In this document: one piece after another, positions 38,641-51,112 of the stretch
Layout: every line of letters begins with the position of its first letter
Numbering within the stretch: position 1 is the first letter of the stretch
Assembly (NCBI GenBank): GCA_031772625.1
Contig: CM062818.1
Coordinates: forward strand, 1,285,558,277-1,285,622,276
DNA from: Pinus tabuliformis
Lineage: Eukaryota; Streptophyta; Pinopsida; Pinales; Pinaceae
Direction: 5' to 3'
Length of the DNA stretch: 64,000 nt
Translations under genes and position numbers: made by a program
Notes under the pieces: model-generated
Seen by the model: only the letters and a program-made list of their open reading frames with translations
Database searches by the model: none
Told to the model about the DNA's origin: nothing

Positions 38641-41000
38641 ACTATGTATTTAAAATATGGTGAAAGATTAAATTTTTTTAGGTGTAAATTTTTCTTTTTA
38701 AATTAAAATACAATGTATTATTTTTCATCATTTAAATTGTATTTTTAAATGCTAAATAGACTATATTAAGATCAAGTAAAATTTAACCATAAAAGTTTAA
38801 TTTTTTTCTATATATAGATATATATGAATTTGATATCGACATAAATATGATTAACACATTATTTTTACTTCTAATTATTGAGTCTAGAAGCTTATTCTAT
38901 AGTGCAATATGACGTGATGTGTAAGTATGTTTGTCCATCCATCACTATTTATTGAGCTAAGAAGCTCATTCTACAAAGCAGTATGAGGGGATGTGTAAGT
39001 ATGTACGTCCATCCATCACTATTTATTGAGTCTAGAGGCTCATTCTACAACCCAGTATAAGGGGATGTGTAACTATGTCAGTCCATTCATCACTATTTAA
39101 AATAAATATAAAAAATAAAAATTGTGTTTTAAATAGAAAAATAATGTCCTTTATAATAATAAAAAAATAAATATGTTGTAAAGTAATTAGAAGTAAAAAA
39201 AATATGTGAGTAAATTGTTTAAATCTTACACTTTTCAAAATATCTCAACAAAATATTTAAAAACTATTTAAAGATCTATATTAATTAATTTATGTCCATA
39301 TGAACTTCATATATATATAGCATCTAACAAAATATTCAATGTAGATTCTCAATAAAATATTTTAATATGAATTAATATTAACATATACTTAAAAATATAT
39401 TAATAATAAAAAAATTATTTTAATTTGCTTGATAAAATGTATGGATGTACATGTTATGTAAAATATGTATATATCATGAAAAAATTAATTTTTATGGTTA
39501 AAACTTTTATTTTGTTCTATATATACTCTATTTAGCATCCGAAAATATAATTTAAACAATGAAAATCAACACAATGTATTTTGTACTCTAAAGAAGTTTG
39601 CATGTGAAAAAATTTGATCCCTCTCAGGGCATGTTAGATTCATACTTAAGATGGATCTATGCTGGCTTTAGAACATTCGTTTTTTTTAAATTATAATGGA
39701 CATTATTTTTCTATTAGAATATAATTTTTAATTTTAATTTTAATTTAAATGCCCATGGGCTGAAGGACAAACTTACACAGCCCCCTATACTGGGTTGTAG
39801 AATGAGCCACTTGGCTCAATAAACAAGCACCAATAGACAGACAAATTTACACATCTCCTCATACTGGGTTGTTCAATAACATGAATTTAAATTTTAACAA
39901 AATATACTAAAAACTCATATTTTAAAAATAAAATATTTATTATTATTGAGGAATTATAATGTATGAATAGAAATTCAACAGAGATGTACATAATATTGTT
40001 TTGAATTTTAAAATTTTATAGTTAAATTAGTTACAGCTTTATATAGTTTTTGGAAAAGTATAATAATCAAATTTAAATTATCTCTGAATCACAATTTAAT
40101 TAATATTTTATAATAATAATATACATAAAATTTACGATTAAATTAAAATTTTATAATAATAATAAAAAAGGTTAAAATTAACATAGACATATGATTAGAG
40201 AAGAGTGTTTTTTTAGATAATCTATAAAACGTAGATTTTAATTTAAACTTTTTTTTCTCGATAATATTTTTATTTTCCTTTAAGAAATGCACAAAATTTT
40301 GAGTCTTATATGTTATATTCAGAAGATATTCAAAAGATAGAGAGAACTTTTTCAATTTTTATCATTGAGCTAAGTTAAATTACTTTATATTACTTTGTTT
40401 TTCCAAAAGTTTCTCATTGCTCTAAATAGCGACATTTCATTTGGGCCAATGAAATTCTTACTCAAACATTTTAATTTGCAACCAAGTATATCATTATGTT
40501 TTATATTTTTGGGAGAGAAATTTAGTGACAACGAGTAAGACAAAATTAATGTATATTATTATGTGTTTTTTAAGAACTCTAGTCAAAAGAAGTAAAACAA
40601 CCATTTCCAAATATGAAAATACAAAAAAAATATGTTATGAAGATTAATTTTTTTATTGGTTAACTTGAATTTGTTTCATTTCTCTGGCAAACAATTCGCA
40701 CAGGCACAAATTTATTATTAATATTATATATTAAAAATAAGATAGAGTGAATACTATATAACACATTTATAGTTAAATTGATGTTAGAAATCAAAACCAA
40801 AACCAAAGCATAATATAGAGGAAAACAACAATAACTCATATTCTTTTTTATCAATAAATTCAATTCAAGATCCATAAAATTTCCCATATAAAAATTTAAA
40901 TTCAACTCTATCCAATATATTTATATTCTTCTTTATGTATCTTTCTTGAATATGTGAGCTAGTTTAATTGTTAGCTTATGCTTCCATGGATGACAATCAG
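38641..41000. repeat. AT-rich spacer with direct and inverted repeats
   Basis: A direct repeat of about 62-74 bp with three units covers 38877-39100 (core cattctacaacccagtat). Its reverse complement recurs at 39755-39885. A second inverted pair is 38715-38830 with 39430-39580. At 39585-39690 lies a partial copy of the start of segmental duplication A/B. From about 40015 the sequence again resembles the kinase 3' flank (27075-27180). No gene is seen in the remainder. Confidence 0.65.
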
Positions 41001-41289
41001 TCCACATGTACAAGAGAGCTTCTCAAGGATGTTCTGAAAAGAACCCATGTGTTCTGCCTAGGTAACCATGGAGTGTGGTTGTAGGAAGTTAAATGGGTTA
41101 TAGGACCTGTCACCATCAACCTTCGCTACTGGTAACAATATAAATTAAGCCCTTTTAACATATTCAAAACTATGGATATTTAATTATTAACAATGTCTTT
41201 TACATCTGGCATGATTTTCCTTTAGTAGACACAATGAAAGGGTATATTATGGAAAAAAATGGGGGTTTATGGAGGGTATAAGGAATTCA

Positions 41290-43100
41290 ACTGATAACAG
41301 AGACAACATCAATTCTAGACCCCAACATCTCCCCCAAATCTTATATTTGTGTGTCCTCACACAACAAAAATGTACTAATACGACCAAATCAATATTGGGC
41401 ACTTCCTTTAGCAAAATTAATTAAAATTGCAACATTATAATTTTGTAACTTCACTAATTTCCAATGTTGATATTTGCATTGGCCCCATATTTCTTTTGTT
41501 TTGCTCATAATTTCTTTTATAGAGCTTTGTTCCATATCTACATGTAAAAACTTTCCATATATTGTTTCTTAGTTATATTAAGGATATTTCTATCTTCTTT
41601 TTCTAGATTGGCAACTTCCTCATGCAATTATTCATTATTTATCTTCAAAACAATATTCTCATTTGTAAACTATCGATCAAGGCTTTAAATTCTTCTATTT
41701 TAATCCTCAATTTCTCAATTTTCTTATTTTTTCTTCCTTAGCTCCTCAATCGAAGGTCTTCTAGGTATAGAAAAAGACATGGTGGGGTTTACGGATCATA
41801 AACATTAGTGACATAGTCAAAGTTATCCTAGGCTGAGTGACTAGTAGAGTTGTGATAATTGGGAACCCTTGTTGTTGAAAACTACATTCCTATCTTTTTA
41901 CGTGAAGAGGTGACCGACCCCTTTCCTTTAATAAGACTATGCATAGTAGTCATATGCCTAGAAGAGAAGGATTTTCATGGGTTCAATGGCTCATTAGAAA
42001 AATTAGGAGAAGGAAATATATACAAGGCTCGCAAAAGGCAAAGGAGTTAATTCATCGGGAGTCTCATGGAGTGTGATAGAGGGTGCATGAGAAGATAAGG
42101 GAACTTGTTCAAGAAATTTCCTCGTTACCATGATTCTAGTTTCCTTCCTTGATTCAATAAAAGGCCATTTATTCAATTTTCTAGCCTTCTTGAAATCTTC
42201 CTTATTGGGGTTAAAATATTTGGCCTCCTAAGCACTACCCTTTCCACCATTATCAATGTCCCTATAATTTTCTCCTTCCATATTAGGAATTCCTTTAGGT
42301 GTTTCCCCAATGAGTTTCTCTAGTGTCACTTCCTATGGCACTGGGAAGGGGTCACCAAATCAATTCCTAGCTAAGAAAGTGTCTCAATTATATTCTCTTT
42401 TTTGTATTACATCCACAATCATAATTTTGATAATACCATGGTGGTAGAGACTATGTTTAACAATTCTAGGGTTTCACTTAACACCTTTTCTATACGAATT
42501 ATACTTTTGTAAAGTAAATCGAGAAAGTCAATGTGTTTACCAACTTCAAAATGCAAGAGCAGTTGAATATGATAGAGGAACATGATAGCATAATTTCCTT
42601 CAAAAGTTACAAACTTTTGTAAAATAAAAAACAGGTTTTCCACTTATCCACAATATGGAGCATGCTCCACCTCGACCCTAGTCTGGTTCCATTTTTGGAG
42701 AGTTAAGGAATCTAGTCCAAGCCCCCTTTTCTAGTTGTTTATTCTTGAACCAATAATCTCCTAATTATGGAAGCCTTGTGGCTTGAGCCATCGAATCCTT
42801 TGTCATTGTCGATATGAAATTGCCAATTCGAACCACATTAATTTTAAAACCTTATGCAAATTCCATTTCTATAACATTGTCATATCCTTGGAGCTTCCAA
42901 AGGAGTGGAATCCAACATGTTGCTAGAGGATTAGCTTACTTGCATTATACTCAGGAGATCCTTCCAGGGCTGACAAAGACCAAGTTTCCTATCACACTCA
43001 TTCAAGCTTCCCTATTTCTCACAAGAGCTAATGTTAGGGCATATGTCTCCATACAATCCTACTATGAGTTAGGGTTATAAATAAGAAAGGGATATTCTCG
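41290..43100 (-). pseudogene. Remnants of possible extra ORFs downstream of an Athila/Tat-like pol
   Basis: On the minus strand, downstream of the integrase remnant, 42643-42419 is an open frame of 74 codons (AIMFLYHIQLLLHFEVGKHI). A second, broken Lys/Glu-rich frame at about 41790-41560 (SFSIPRRPSIEELRKK) looks coiled-coil. Athila and Tat elements often carry an extra ORF after pol, so these may be such ORFs. I cannot match them to a named family, and the many stops show decay. A displaced gag is the alternative. From 41000 to 41290 I see nothing. Confidence 0.4.
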
Positions 43101-43333
43101 AATGGAGGACAAGGTTATGGATCAAAATATAGAGAGTGGGCTAATTAGATTAAACTATGGTACGACATGGGCCTCGTTAATCAATAACAGTCAGTGCTTA
43201 CTGGAGTAGTGGGGGGTGTCATGATATCAAAATGATGTAGAAGTAAATTTCCATGGTTTAATTGTTATGCAAGATGGTGAAAAAATGAATCGTAAGGGAA
43301 AACCAAATTTTTTATATGCATATAGTATTAAGG

Positions 43334-43336
<3 letters not shown>

Positions 43337-43396
<60 letters not shown>

Positions 43397-43420
43397 TATA
43401 TATATATATATATATATAAG
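43337..43420. repeat. (AT)n microsatellite
   Basis: About 84 bp of AT dinucleotides with one interruption (gata at about 43395). It is the longest AT run in the window. Confidence 0.95.
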
Positions 43421-43875
43421 CCCATGTTTCAAATTTATTAAAGTAAATTTAAAAATAACTTGCTCACCTCATCTTGATCATTATACTAGATTGTTCTTGT
43501 AACTTGAGACCCAAAATGATGGTACAAGCAATTAGTGAATTTGTGAACCTGAAAATTTTTATGTTGACTTGAACTTGGAAACTTGGAATTTGAATGGTTT
43601 GATTGCTTGATGAATTCCTAAGAGTTAGGAAAAGAAAAGGAAGTTAGAGATGTTTAACAAATCCAAATCCCTACCTATAAGATTTTGTTTCCAATTGAAC
43701 ATGGATTTTCAAAGTGATCTCTTCAAAAAAAAAGGATAGTCATGTAATCAATATTTAGATCGTGTAACAATTGTCACATGGTTGAATGCAAACCTGAATA
43801 TTCATGAACTTTTCAGTCCTAAGGAAACTAGGAAATCAAAAGGAGAAAGATAGAAAATAAAATCCTATACTTATG

Positions 43876-44035
43876 TTTATTGGTGTTGATGATCATATTA
43901 GTATTGATGATATTGGTGTTCCCGTTGATGATGATGTCAATATTGGTATTGATAATGATGTTGATGTTGATAAGGATCTCGATGATGATGTTGATAATTA
44001 TGTGATGGTGATGATGATGTTGATGTTGATGGAGG
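43876..44035. repeat. Degenerate (GAT)n trinucleotide repeat
   Basis: Irregular gatgatgatgttgat strings produce long Asp/Val or His/Ile open frames on both strands. These are repeat artefacts, not genes. Confidence 0.85.
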
Positions 44036-44559
44036 TCAAAAAACACATGCAATGGAGGCTTATGTCAATTGTTATGGAAATATTGGCAGAGTGGTTGTTT
44101 CAAGATCTGTATAGGGGAAGCTTTTCATGGACTTGTCTTGTTGTTGATCAATTATTGTCAAGAAATGTCAATGATATAAAATCTACCCATTTTTGAAACA
44201 CACCATCTACCTCTCTAACAGTTAATGGCCTCCCTTTTATTAAGAAAAATAAATGGAAAAGGGTCTAGGAACGTCTACCCACCAATCACTTAGTTTTCAA
44301 GTATAATTCTAGTTCAATTGTGCTAAAGAACAGGTTTTCTCAATTGAACTTTTTTTTTTACTTTTTTATGTGTGTGTGTGTAAAGGAAGAAAAAAAGGTT
44401 ATGATTTTGTATAAGGTTGGTACCCTACCTAGCACTTTTAATCCAGATTGCTGCAAAATTCAACGAACAAATTCTTCATAGCTAATAGGCTATTGATATA
44501 ATATTAATCTATTACCATTGACTAGAAATGAAGTTCCCTACCCATCAATATTTTTTATT

Positions 44560-46515
44560 TTTATATATCCATTTTCAAAGACATTCTCAAATTCATAAGG
44601 GCCTAGCCATCATATATGGAACTTCTCCTTAAAATGCTTGAACTTGGAATCAAAGAGGAGAACCTAGTCACCTGGCTAGAAATGCTTCCCTCTAATAAAT
44701 TTATAATGACATCTTCTTCTCTAGTGTTGGAAAATAATGATTTTTTGGATAGTATTTTGTCACATTTCATCTAATTCATTGAGTTGGAGTAGTATATGTT
44801 GTGCCTTAGAGAGCTTCATACCTAGGTGAGTTGTAATTTTGGTATGTCATCACTTGGAATTCTATTGGAAAAATAACATGTTTTCCATACACTAGCTCAT
44901 ATGGAGTATGCCCAGTTGTGTTCCTCCATGTGTCATTATAGGATTAAAGGACCTCATAAATCTTATTTTCCCAGTTCTTATGATGCAACTACACTGATGG
45001 TAATGTGAATAATTATGGTGTAATTTTTTTTGTTCTTGTGTGATGGTATGCATATGATTTAAGGTGAACTAAATTCCTTTATCTATTACAATCTCCCTTG
45101 GGACACCAAATTGAGTGAAAATATCCTCAAATAAAAAATCAACAATTGCTTGTTCAATAGCATGAAAATCATCCTTAACCTATATCCATTTAGTTACATA
45201 ATTTGTACAAACCAAGATATACCTTTTCCTTTTAGGTGTTGTTGTGATAGCTCCCATGAAATCAAGTGCCCATTTTTCAAATGACTCAATAAGTACCTAG
45301 GGTTGCAAATGGATTTCATCGAACTATACTGGGAAGCCCATTTTCTTACAACTATCACACTTTCATACGTACTCTTTGGAATTTCACTCACAAAAGGACA
45401 ATTTATAAATTCCTTCATTCAAGGTACTACTAACCTACCCTTGCCTGCATGGCTCATCATGGGAGGCTTTTAATACGTTAAACATATTATCTTCATATAT
45501 GATTTTTTTTTAGGATCAAGTTAGGTCAAGTACAAAAGAGGACTCCTCCAATCCAAGAGTAGGAGGAAATGAATCTAATGAGTCCTAAAAGGAGAGATGT
45601 TTTGGTAGCTTACTTGTGGCTAAATAATTGCCTATATCTGCAAACCATGGAGAGTTAGTAGACAAAAGATATTTTTATTAGGAAAAGTGTCATGTATAGA
45701 AGTTCCTTGTTCTTCATTATGAATTATGGGAAGGGAATTTGCTACAAGGTTGGCTTGGAAAGTTTATCTAGTATGGTAATATTAAACTCTTGTAGTAACA
45801 ATATCCACCTAATCACCATACCATTGGTTATATGATTGTTAATTAAGTATTTAGTGGTGGAGTGAATTGTATGAATATAGATCTCATATTCAGTAATGTA
45901 ATGTATGAATTTATTGATCATGTAGAATATTGCTAAGAAATATTTTCTAGTAACTGTGTAATTTAATTTGGTAGGTGTTATATTTTTACTGATAATGTAG
46001 ATAGCATAAGATGATTGATCATCATGTTTTCCTAGAACTTCCTTAATGGTTTTGTTAAACACATCCATGGAGATATGAAAGGGAAGGGAATAATATGTCC
46101 CCTTAAGATAGGTGTCATGCTAAGCCTATCATTGAGCATTTAAAAACTATTTTAATAATCATCCCAGGAAAAAATGGCATCTTTGGACGTAATTTATATA
46201 AGGGAGCAACTATCTTAGCAAAATTTTCTATGAATATCCTATAATAAATAACATAATGTAAAACATTTCTTACCTTTTTTTGGGATTTGTAATTGGAAGT
46301 TGTAGGATAACTTCAATATTTGTAGGATCAACTTGTATCCCTGCATCAGAAATGACATGGCCAAGAACAATCCCTGCATTTTGCATTATATGACATTTAA
46401 TATTACTTAGGGAAAGGTTATATTCTTGGCATATAATTAAAACCTTTTCTAAATTCTGTAGGGATTTGGGAAATGAATCACCATATATAGAAAATCATCC
46501 ATATATGCAACAACC
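44560..46515 (-). pseudogene. Athila/Tat-like Ty3/gypsy pol remnant: RT end, RNase H, integrase
   Basis: Reading the minus strand from 46515, the reverse transcriptase active site YMDDF is at 46505-46491. GIVLGHVISDAGIQVDP follows near 46370-46320, a spacing and wording typical of the Athila/Tat branch. RNase H is open in 46068-45742 (KLNYTVTRKYFLAIFYMINK, then IRWILLLQEFNI). Integrase follows: ALDFMGA with its catalytic Asp at 45263-45261, YILVCTNYVTKWI, and an integrase-core end near 44950-44870. A GPY-like piece is near 44600. Several stops and shifts break it. The 5' part of the pol is missing beyond 46515, where another repeat begins. Confidence 0.75.
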
Positions 46516-47387
46516 TGTGGTTAAAAGTTCATGTAATAAAAGTTAATAAAGGTAAAATAAGACCACGGTTAAGAGACATGTATTCCAAGATGAATGTTTC
46601 GAAAAGATATGCTACTGGGAATCACTGGATGTTTTTATGGCTAAGGGAAATTAGAAAAGGAAATGGTGTTGGACAATTGGCATTATTTGGATGGTTAATG
46701 GCCTAGTGAAGATATTTGCAAGTGTGTTGGCATTTATGTCAACAATCATGTTGGAGAGATGTGTTGGGCAGTTGTCATTGCCTAACTGTTGGCAAGAGTG
46801 TTGACATTGATGTCAACTAGACTAGCATGGATAATTGTCATAACAAATGATTACAATGATTGGCTAGATGGAACTCCATGGTAGCTGCAGGCTTCTTGTA
46901 GAAAATCATCACAGTAGCAGGCTTACTGAAGAAGCCAAAAAATGATGATCACAGTGATGGTTAGGATGGAATCCCATGGTAGTTGCAGGCTTCATGTAGA
47001 GAATCATAGTAGCAGTCTTATTGGAAAAGACATAAAATGACGACTATTGTGATGGTCAGGATGGAATCCCATGGTAATTGCAGGCTTCATGTCGAGAATC
47101 ATCAGAGTATTAGGCTTACTGGAGAAGCCATAAAATGATGACTATGGTGATTAAAAGTTCAGGATTCCAGGGGCACGAATAAGTGTCAAGGAGAAAAGAG
47201 TGGTTGAGAGTTTGTGATCATTTTATAGGCAACAGAAGGACTCAAAGCCTACATCGGACCGTCTCCATTAGAAATTGTTATGAACAAGATTTCCAAACAC
47301 TTGGAATTCCAAAATTGGACTCCTGGATCAAAATTCTGGTCTGCTAAATTTCATGGATTTTAAGCCTTAGGAAGGAAGGAATATTGG
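46516..47387. repeat. Repeat-derived block with a 95-98-bp minisatellite (3 units)
   Basis: Units start at 46867, 46965 and 47060 and run to about 47151. Each contains ccatggtagttgcaggcttc and gaatcat blocks. The flanks (46620-46860) contain variants of ttgacattgatgtcaac and look like LTR sequence. No coding domain is seen. Confidence 0.75.
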
Positions 47388-47592
47388 CATATCAGAGATC
47401 GGAATGTCGAAGGTTCAGCATATCGACGCATCGAATATCAGAGGTCAACGTATCGGTGCATTGACACATCATGATATCGGAATATCATAGGATCGATACA
47501 TCGGAGCAAGTTGTGTCAGAGGTTCAAGGATATCGCAAACCCGGATATCGGCACATCAGAACATCAACATATCGAGTATCGGAGTATCGAAA
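47388..47592. repeat. TATCG/ATCG-rich irregular repeat tract
   Basis: About 205 bp in which variants of atatcgg, gtatcgg and catatcga recur at irregular spacing, at least eight tatcg occurrences. The density is far above the surrounding sequence. Function unknown. Confidence 0.75.
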
Positions 47593-50500
47593 CTTCTTGA
47601 AGTGAGGAACCTTAAAAGTTGTGATAACGATAAAGTGCCGAAAGTATTAAAAAATGTCGAGGAATGCCAAATGAAGATTAATGAAGGATTTTGGTGCAAA
47701 ACCAAAGGTTGATGGGCCCTCTTCTCTCTCCTCCAGTAGGACACATGGCAACGTATGAGTGGTTCCAATAAGCTACAATGGTAGTTTACGTCAGCATGGC
47801 GTGGCAGTACAACAGGAGATGTAGTAGGCATATTTAACCATATTTGGTAGTAAAATAGGCGACAACTGAGTGACATGTGTCACCTCTAAGGATTCGCCAT
47901 GTGGAAGTGATGATGTCATATTAGAGCTTGGCAATCAAAGGATTAAGATATAATAACTCTAGAATAGTTGGAGTCTGGAAAAGTTCTAATAAAGGGGGCT
48001 TCCAGTATTTGGGCTGGCACATGGTCACAAGAGTTCAAAGAACCAAGGGCGCAGAGCAGTTAGAAAAGGGAGAATGGTCCCTCGACAGGAGTCTAAAGGC
48101 CTAGCACCTTAAAGCTAAGTGGCAGGTCACAGCTCTCGGTGCTATGATGAGAAATTTTGTGAGGGCTAAGTAGAAGGAGCCAAGATGAAATTAGAACTTC
48201 GTAGAAGTTACAATACAAAGGGGGCTCCAATATGGCATTAAGCGGATAGACACTAGCCCAGACATATGAGAGTAAATGCCAAGGGAGCCAAGTGCCAAAG
48301 GACTGAGGAGTATCAAAACATTGTACCACTATGGAGTAACAATGTGGAATTTCTCCGATAGGACAATATACAGAGTTAAAGGCATATGGGTTGGCAGCTG
48401 CAAGATTGAATGCAGAAGCAGAGGCGTTGGTCTCAAGATTAATGGAAATTGTCAAATATTGTTGGGTCAAGGCAGCAAGGACCATGATCTTCAGGAAAGA
48501 GTGTTGAGTTTGCTTTGAGGTGAGACAAGCTGTCTATGTGCTCTGATTCACGTCTCAATGAGCTAGGTAGATGAATGGGTTGGCTACCGAAGAACAAATG
48601 CAGATCGACCGAGTTGGTTCATGGAGTCAGATGGATCTGTAGAAAACTCTAAGACAAAGAAATGAGGAAAAATAGCCCACAAATAAGTCATCCCAAAGTA
48701 CAACCAATATGTGCGAAAACATGATTAAGGATGGAGAGCCTTAGTGACAAGAGAGTTTTTCACATAGAGGATTGAACCTTGTTGGGCGGATGAATCGTTC
48801 TTGGAACAAGACCGATCTCCCTAGTATCTATGGATATCTAGCGACAAGAAAACCAAACAAATTCTATCTTTCTCTAAATATGCAATTTATAAATAAAGGC
48901 TAATAGATGTTTAAGGCCTACCTCAGGTCCAGTGCTAGTTTGTAGAAGCCATGCTCCATTGATCCAAATGAGCTCCCTTTTGAAGAATCTGCAAACACAA
49001 ACAAGCACACATATTAAATAGCACCTACATAGCCAATATAATAAAGCATATTTATCATGATGATCAAGGAATTCATGAAATAAATCATAGAAGACAATTT
49101 ATTGAGAAAAATGAATCTGATTGTATTATATTTAATCAAAGAGGAACTTTACAACCTTGGTGCCTTGATGTTGTACAAGCTCCTCCTAGGGTCCAGCAAG
49201 AATCTCCTCTACTTTGACAAGTTTCACTCTCTTCCCAAAGAAGCCAAAGGTATGTAATCTCTCCTCTCAAGGTTAACTAGGAAGTCTCAATTCCAACAGC
49301 ATTTACCCTAAAAAATGTTCAGCTTTCAACCTCCCTAGCAACCAGCCCAATGCCTTAATTTATAGTGCAAAGGAGGGAAGTTACGAGGTCCACCTTCAAA
49401 GGGATAGAGCCCTCCTTCAAAGGGATAAGCTCCTCTCATCAAGGGGTTAGCTCCTTTAGTTATGGGATGCATGAACCACCTAGGAGCGAACCAACCACGT
49501 CAAGATTCCTTCTAGAAGCATCCAGAATTAACCCAAAGTGAGTTTTTAAGAATAAACTTACACCTTTTTTACTTTTACAGGGGTCCGCACCCACTCGTTT
49601 AGAGACAGAGCGGGCAGGTCCACAGGTAACATGACCAAGGGTTGCGGGACCGCAGGTAATGGTAAGAGAAAGTGCGGAACCAAAGGTTTATAGATTTTCA
49701 AAGACTTTCTCTCATTTTTAAAGCTTGACATGAAGAGCTGAGGTTTGAGACTTGCAAAGGAGGACAGTATGAGTGGTGATAGACTCACACTGACTGCAGA
49801 AAGTCATGGTGACAATATTTTGTGTAACAAACCTGGTTGGAGTGTGGAGGTGGACTAAGAATTAATTCTCATTATGGAGAAAATAGTCAAGTGGCCATTC
49901 TCATGTTTAATCCATTGGCAGAGACCTATCAGACACAACAATGGAATGGAAAAGCCATGCTGAAGTACACTTGGGCAGTGTGAATACAGGATAGAAGTGA
50001 CAACATCGATTAGCGGGGCAATAGAGGAACAAAACCCAAAAGCTCAGATGAGCAATGTGTGGGGGAAGCAACACTTTTACTAGAGAGCTAAGTGGGAAAA
50101 GTTGTGTGTGTGTGTTGTTGTGTAAGATTGACATAGGGAGTTATGCAGAGAAAGGTTGAGAGTGCCTATGCAAAGGTAAGATACCCCGAGAGAAGTTGTG
50201 TTGTTGTGAGTAAGGCCGAAGGTTCTTGTGTAGAAAAAGAAGGCCCATAGATGATTGTATGTAGTTGAAGAGAAGAGAGAAGAGAGGATTGTGTTGCCTG
50301 ATTGAGCTGGTGAGTGTTGTGAGTGAAACATTGTGTTGTTGCAGATCATGCAGAGGGCCAAGAAAATTAGAGTTTTGCGAGTTGCGATGAGTGACTGTTG
50401 TTGAGCAGATAAGTGTGCTACTACAAAGTGAGCAGAGCAAGTAGAGGTGTACAAAGTGTTGTGTGGGCTGAAGGCTATGAAGAGAATAGAGTTGACATCA

Positions 50501-50879
50501 CGCAGAGTGGGTGCTAACTTACATAGAACATTCACTTCATATTTGAGTGTAGGTTGGAGCCTATATATAGGAAGTTGTTCCCTCCATATTTAGTGGGTGC
50601 TTGAGAATGTTTGGGGGTTGGTGCCTCCTTCAAGTTGGTGCTTCCATAATTCCAAGGAGCTGTAAGTTGGTACTTGCAACAAATCTGTGAAGTTGGTGCT
50701 TCACATGGTGCTTCTGGCAAATTGGACATGGATCTACAAAAAGAGGGAGTTGGTGCTTCTTGTTAGTGGGTTCTAGAAAACAATCAAACGGATTTGGTGC
50801 TTCTAGTGAGTGGTGGCTCATAAAAAGAGATTGATGTAATAGAGTAGGTGCTCTTACTTTACATCAATAATAACAAAAA
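47593..50879. other. LTR-like repeat sequence with no recognised coding domain
   Basis: Mixed-composition sequence without pol motifs. A stretch at about 49020-49200 (ending accttggtgccttgatgtt) is a diverged relative of 56750-56905. 50000-50550 is rich in short gttgtgt and agttg motifs. Minus-strand open frames (for example 48485-48093 and 50535-50080) have no recognisable domain and follow the low-complexity composition. Confidence 0.45.
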
Positions 50880-51110
50880 TATCTGGTGGTTTTTTCCTGA
50901 AAGGGTTTCCATGTAAATCCTTGTGTCTCATGTGTATGATGTTGATGGTGTGTGCTTGTATGTTGATTTGATATTGTTTCCATATTACACGTTTTTGTTG
51001 ATTATATGGATGGTTGCCAAGTTTTAATATGAAAAGAAAATTGGCATAAAAAGTTTAAAATTAGCATGGATATTGATTCACCCCCCTAGCATTATCATTG
51101 TTTCCAACAA
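50880..51110 (+). repeat. 3' end of a Ty1/copia-like LTR
   Basis: Contains gaaagggtttccatgtaaat followed by ccttgtgtctcatgtg, then gattcacccccctagcatta and an ending ccaaca. This ordered set is common at the right end of plant Ty1/copia LTRs, just before the primer site. The following bases (aattgtaaagg) do not form a normal primer site. It is therefore a solo or truncated LTR. Its left end could not be placed. Confidence 0.55.
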
Positions 51111-51112
51111 AT

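Noticed and set aside
43828..44196. His-rich and Asp/Val-rich open frames on both strands
   Set aside because: They are translations of the degenerate GAT trinucleotide repeat.
48093..48518. 130-codon minus-strand and 80-codon plus-strand open frames
   Set aside because: They overlap each other, lack domains and lie in repeat-like sequence. Neither could be supported as a gene.
50080..50535. 151-codon minus-strand open frame rich in Thr, His and Asn
   Set aside because: It follows the gttgtgt low-complexity composition of the region, and other frames there are also open.
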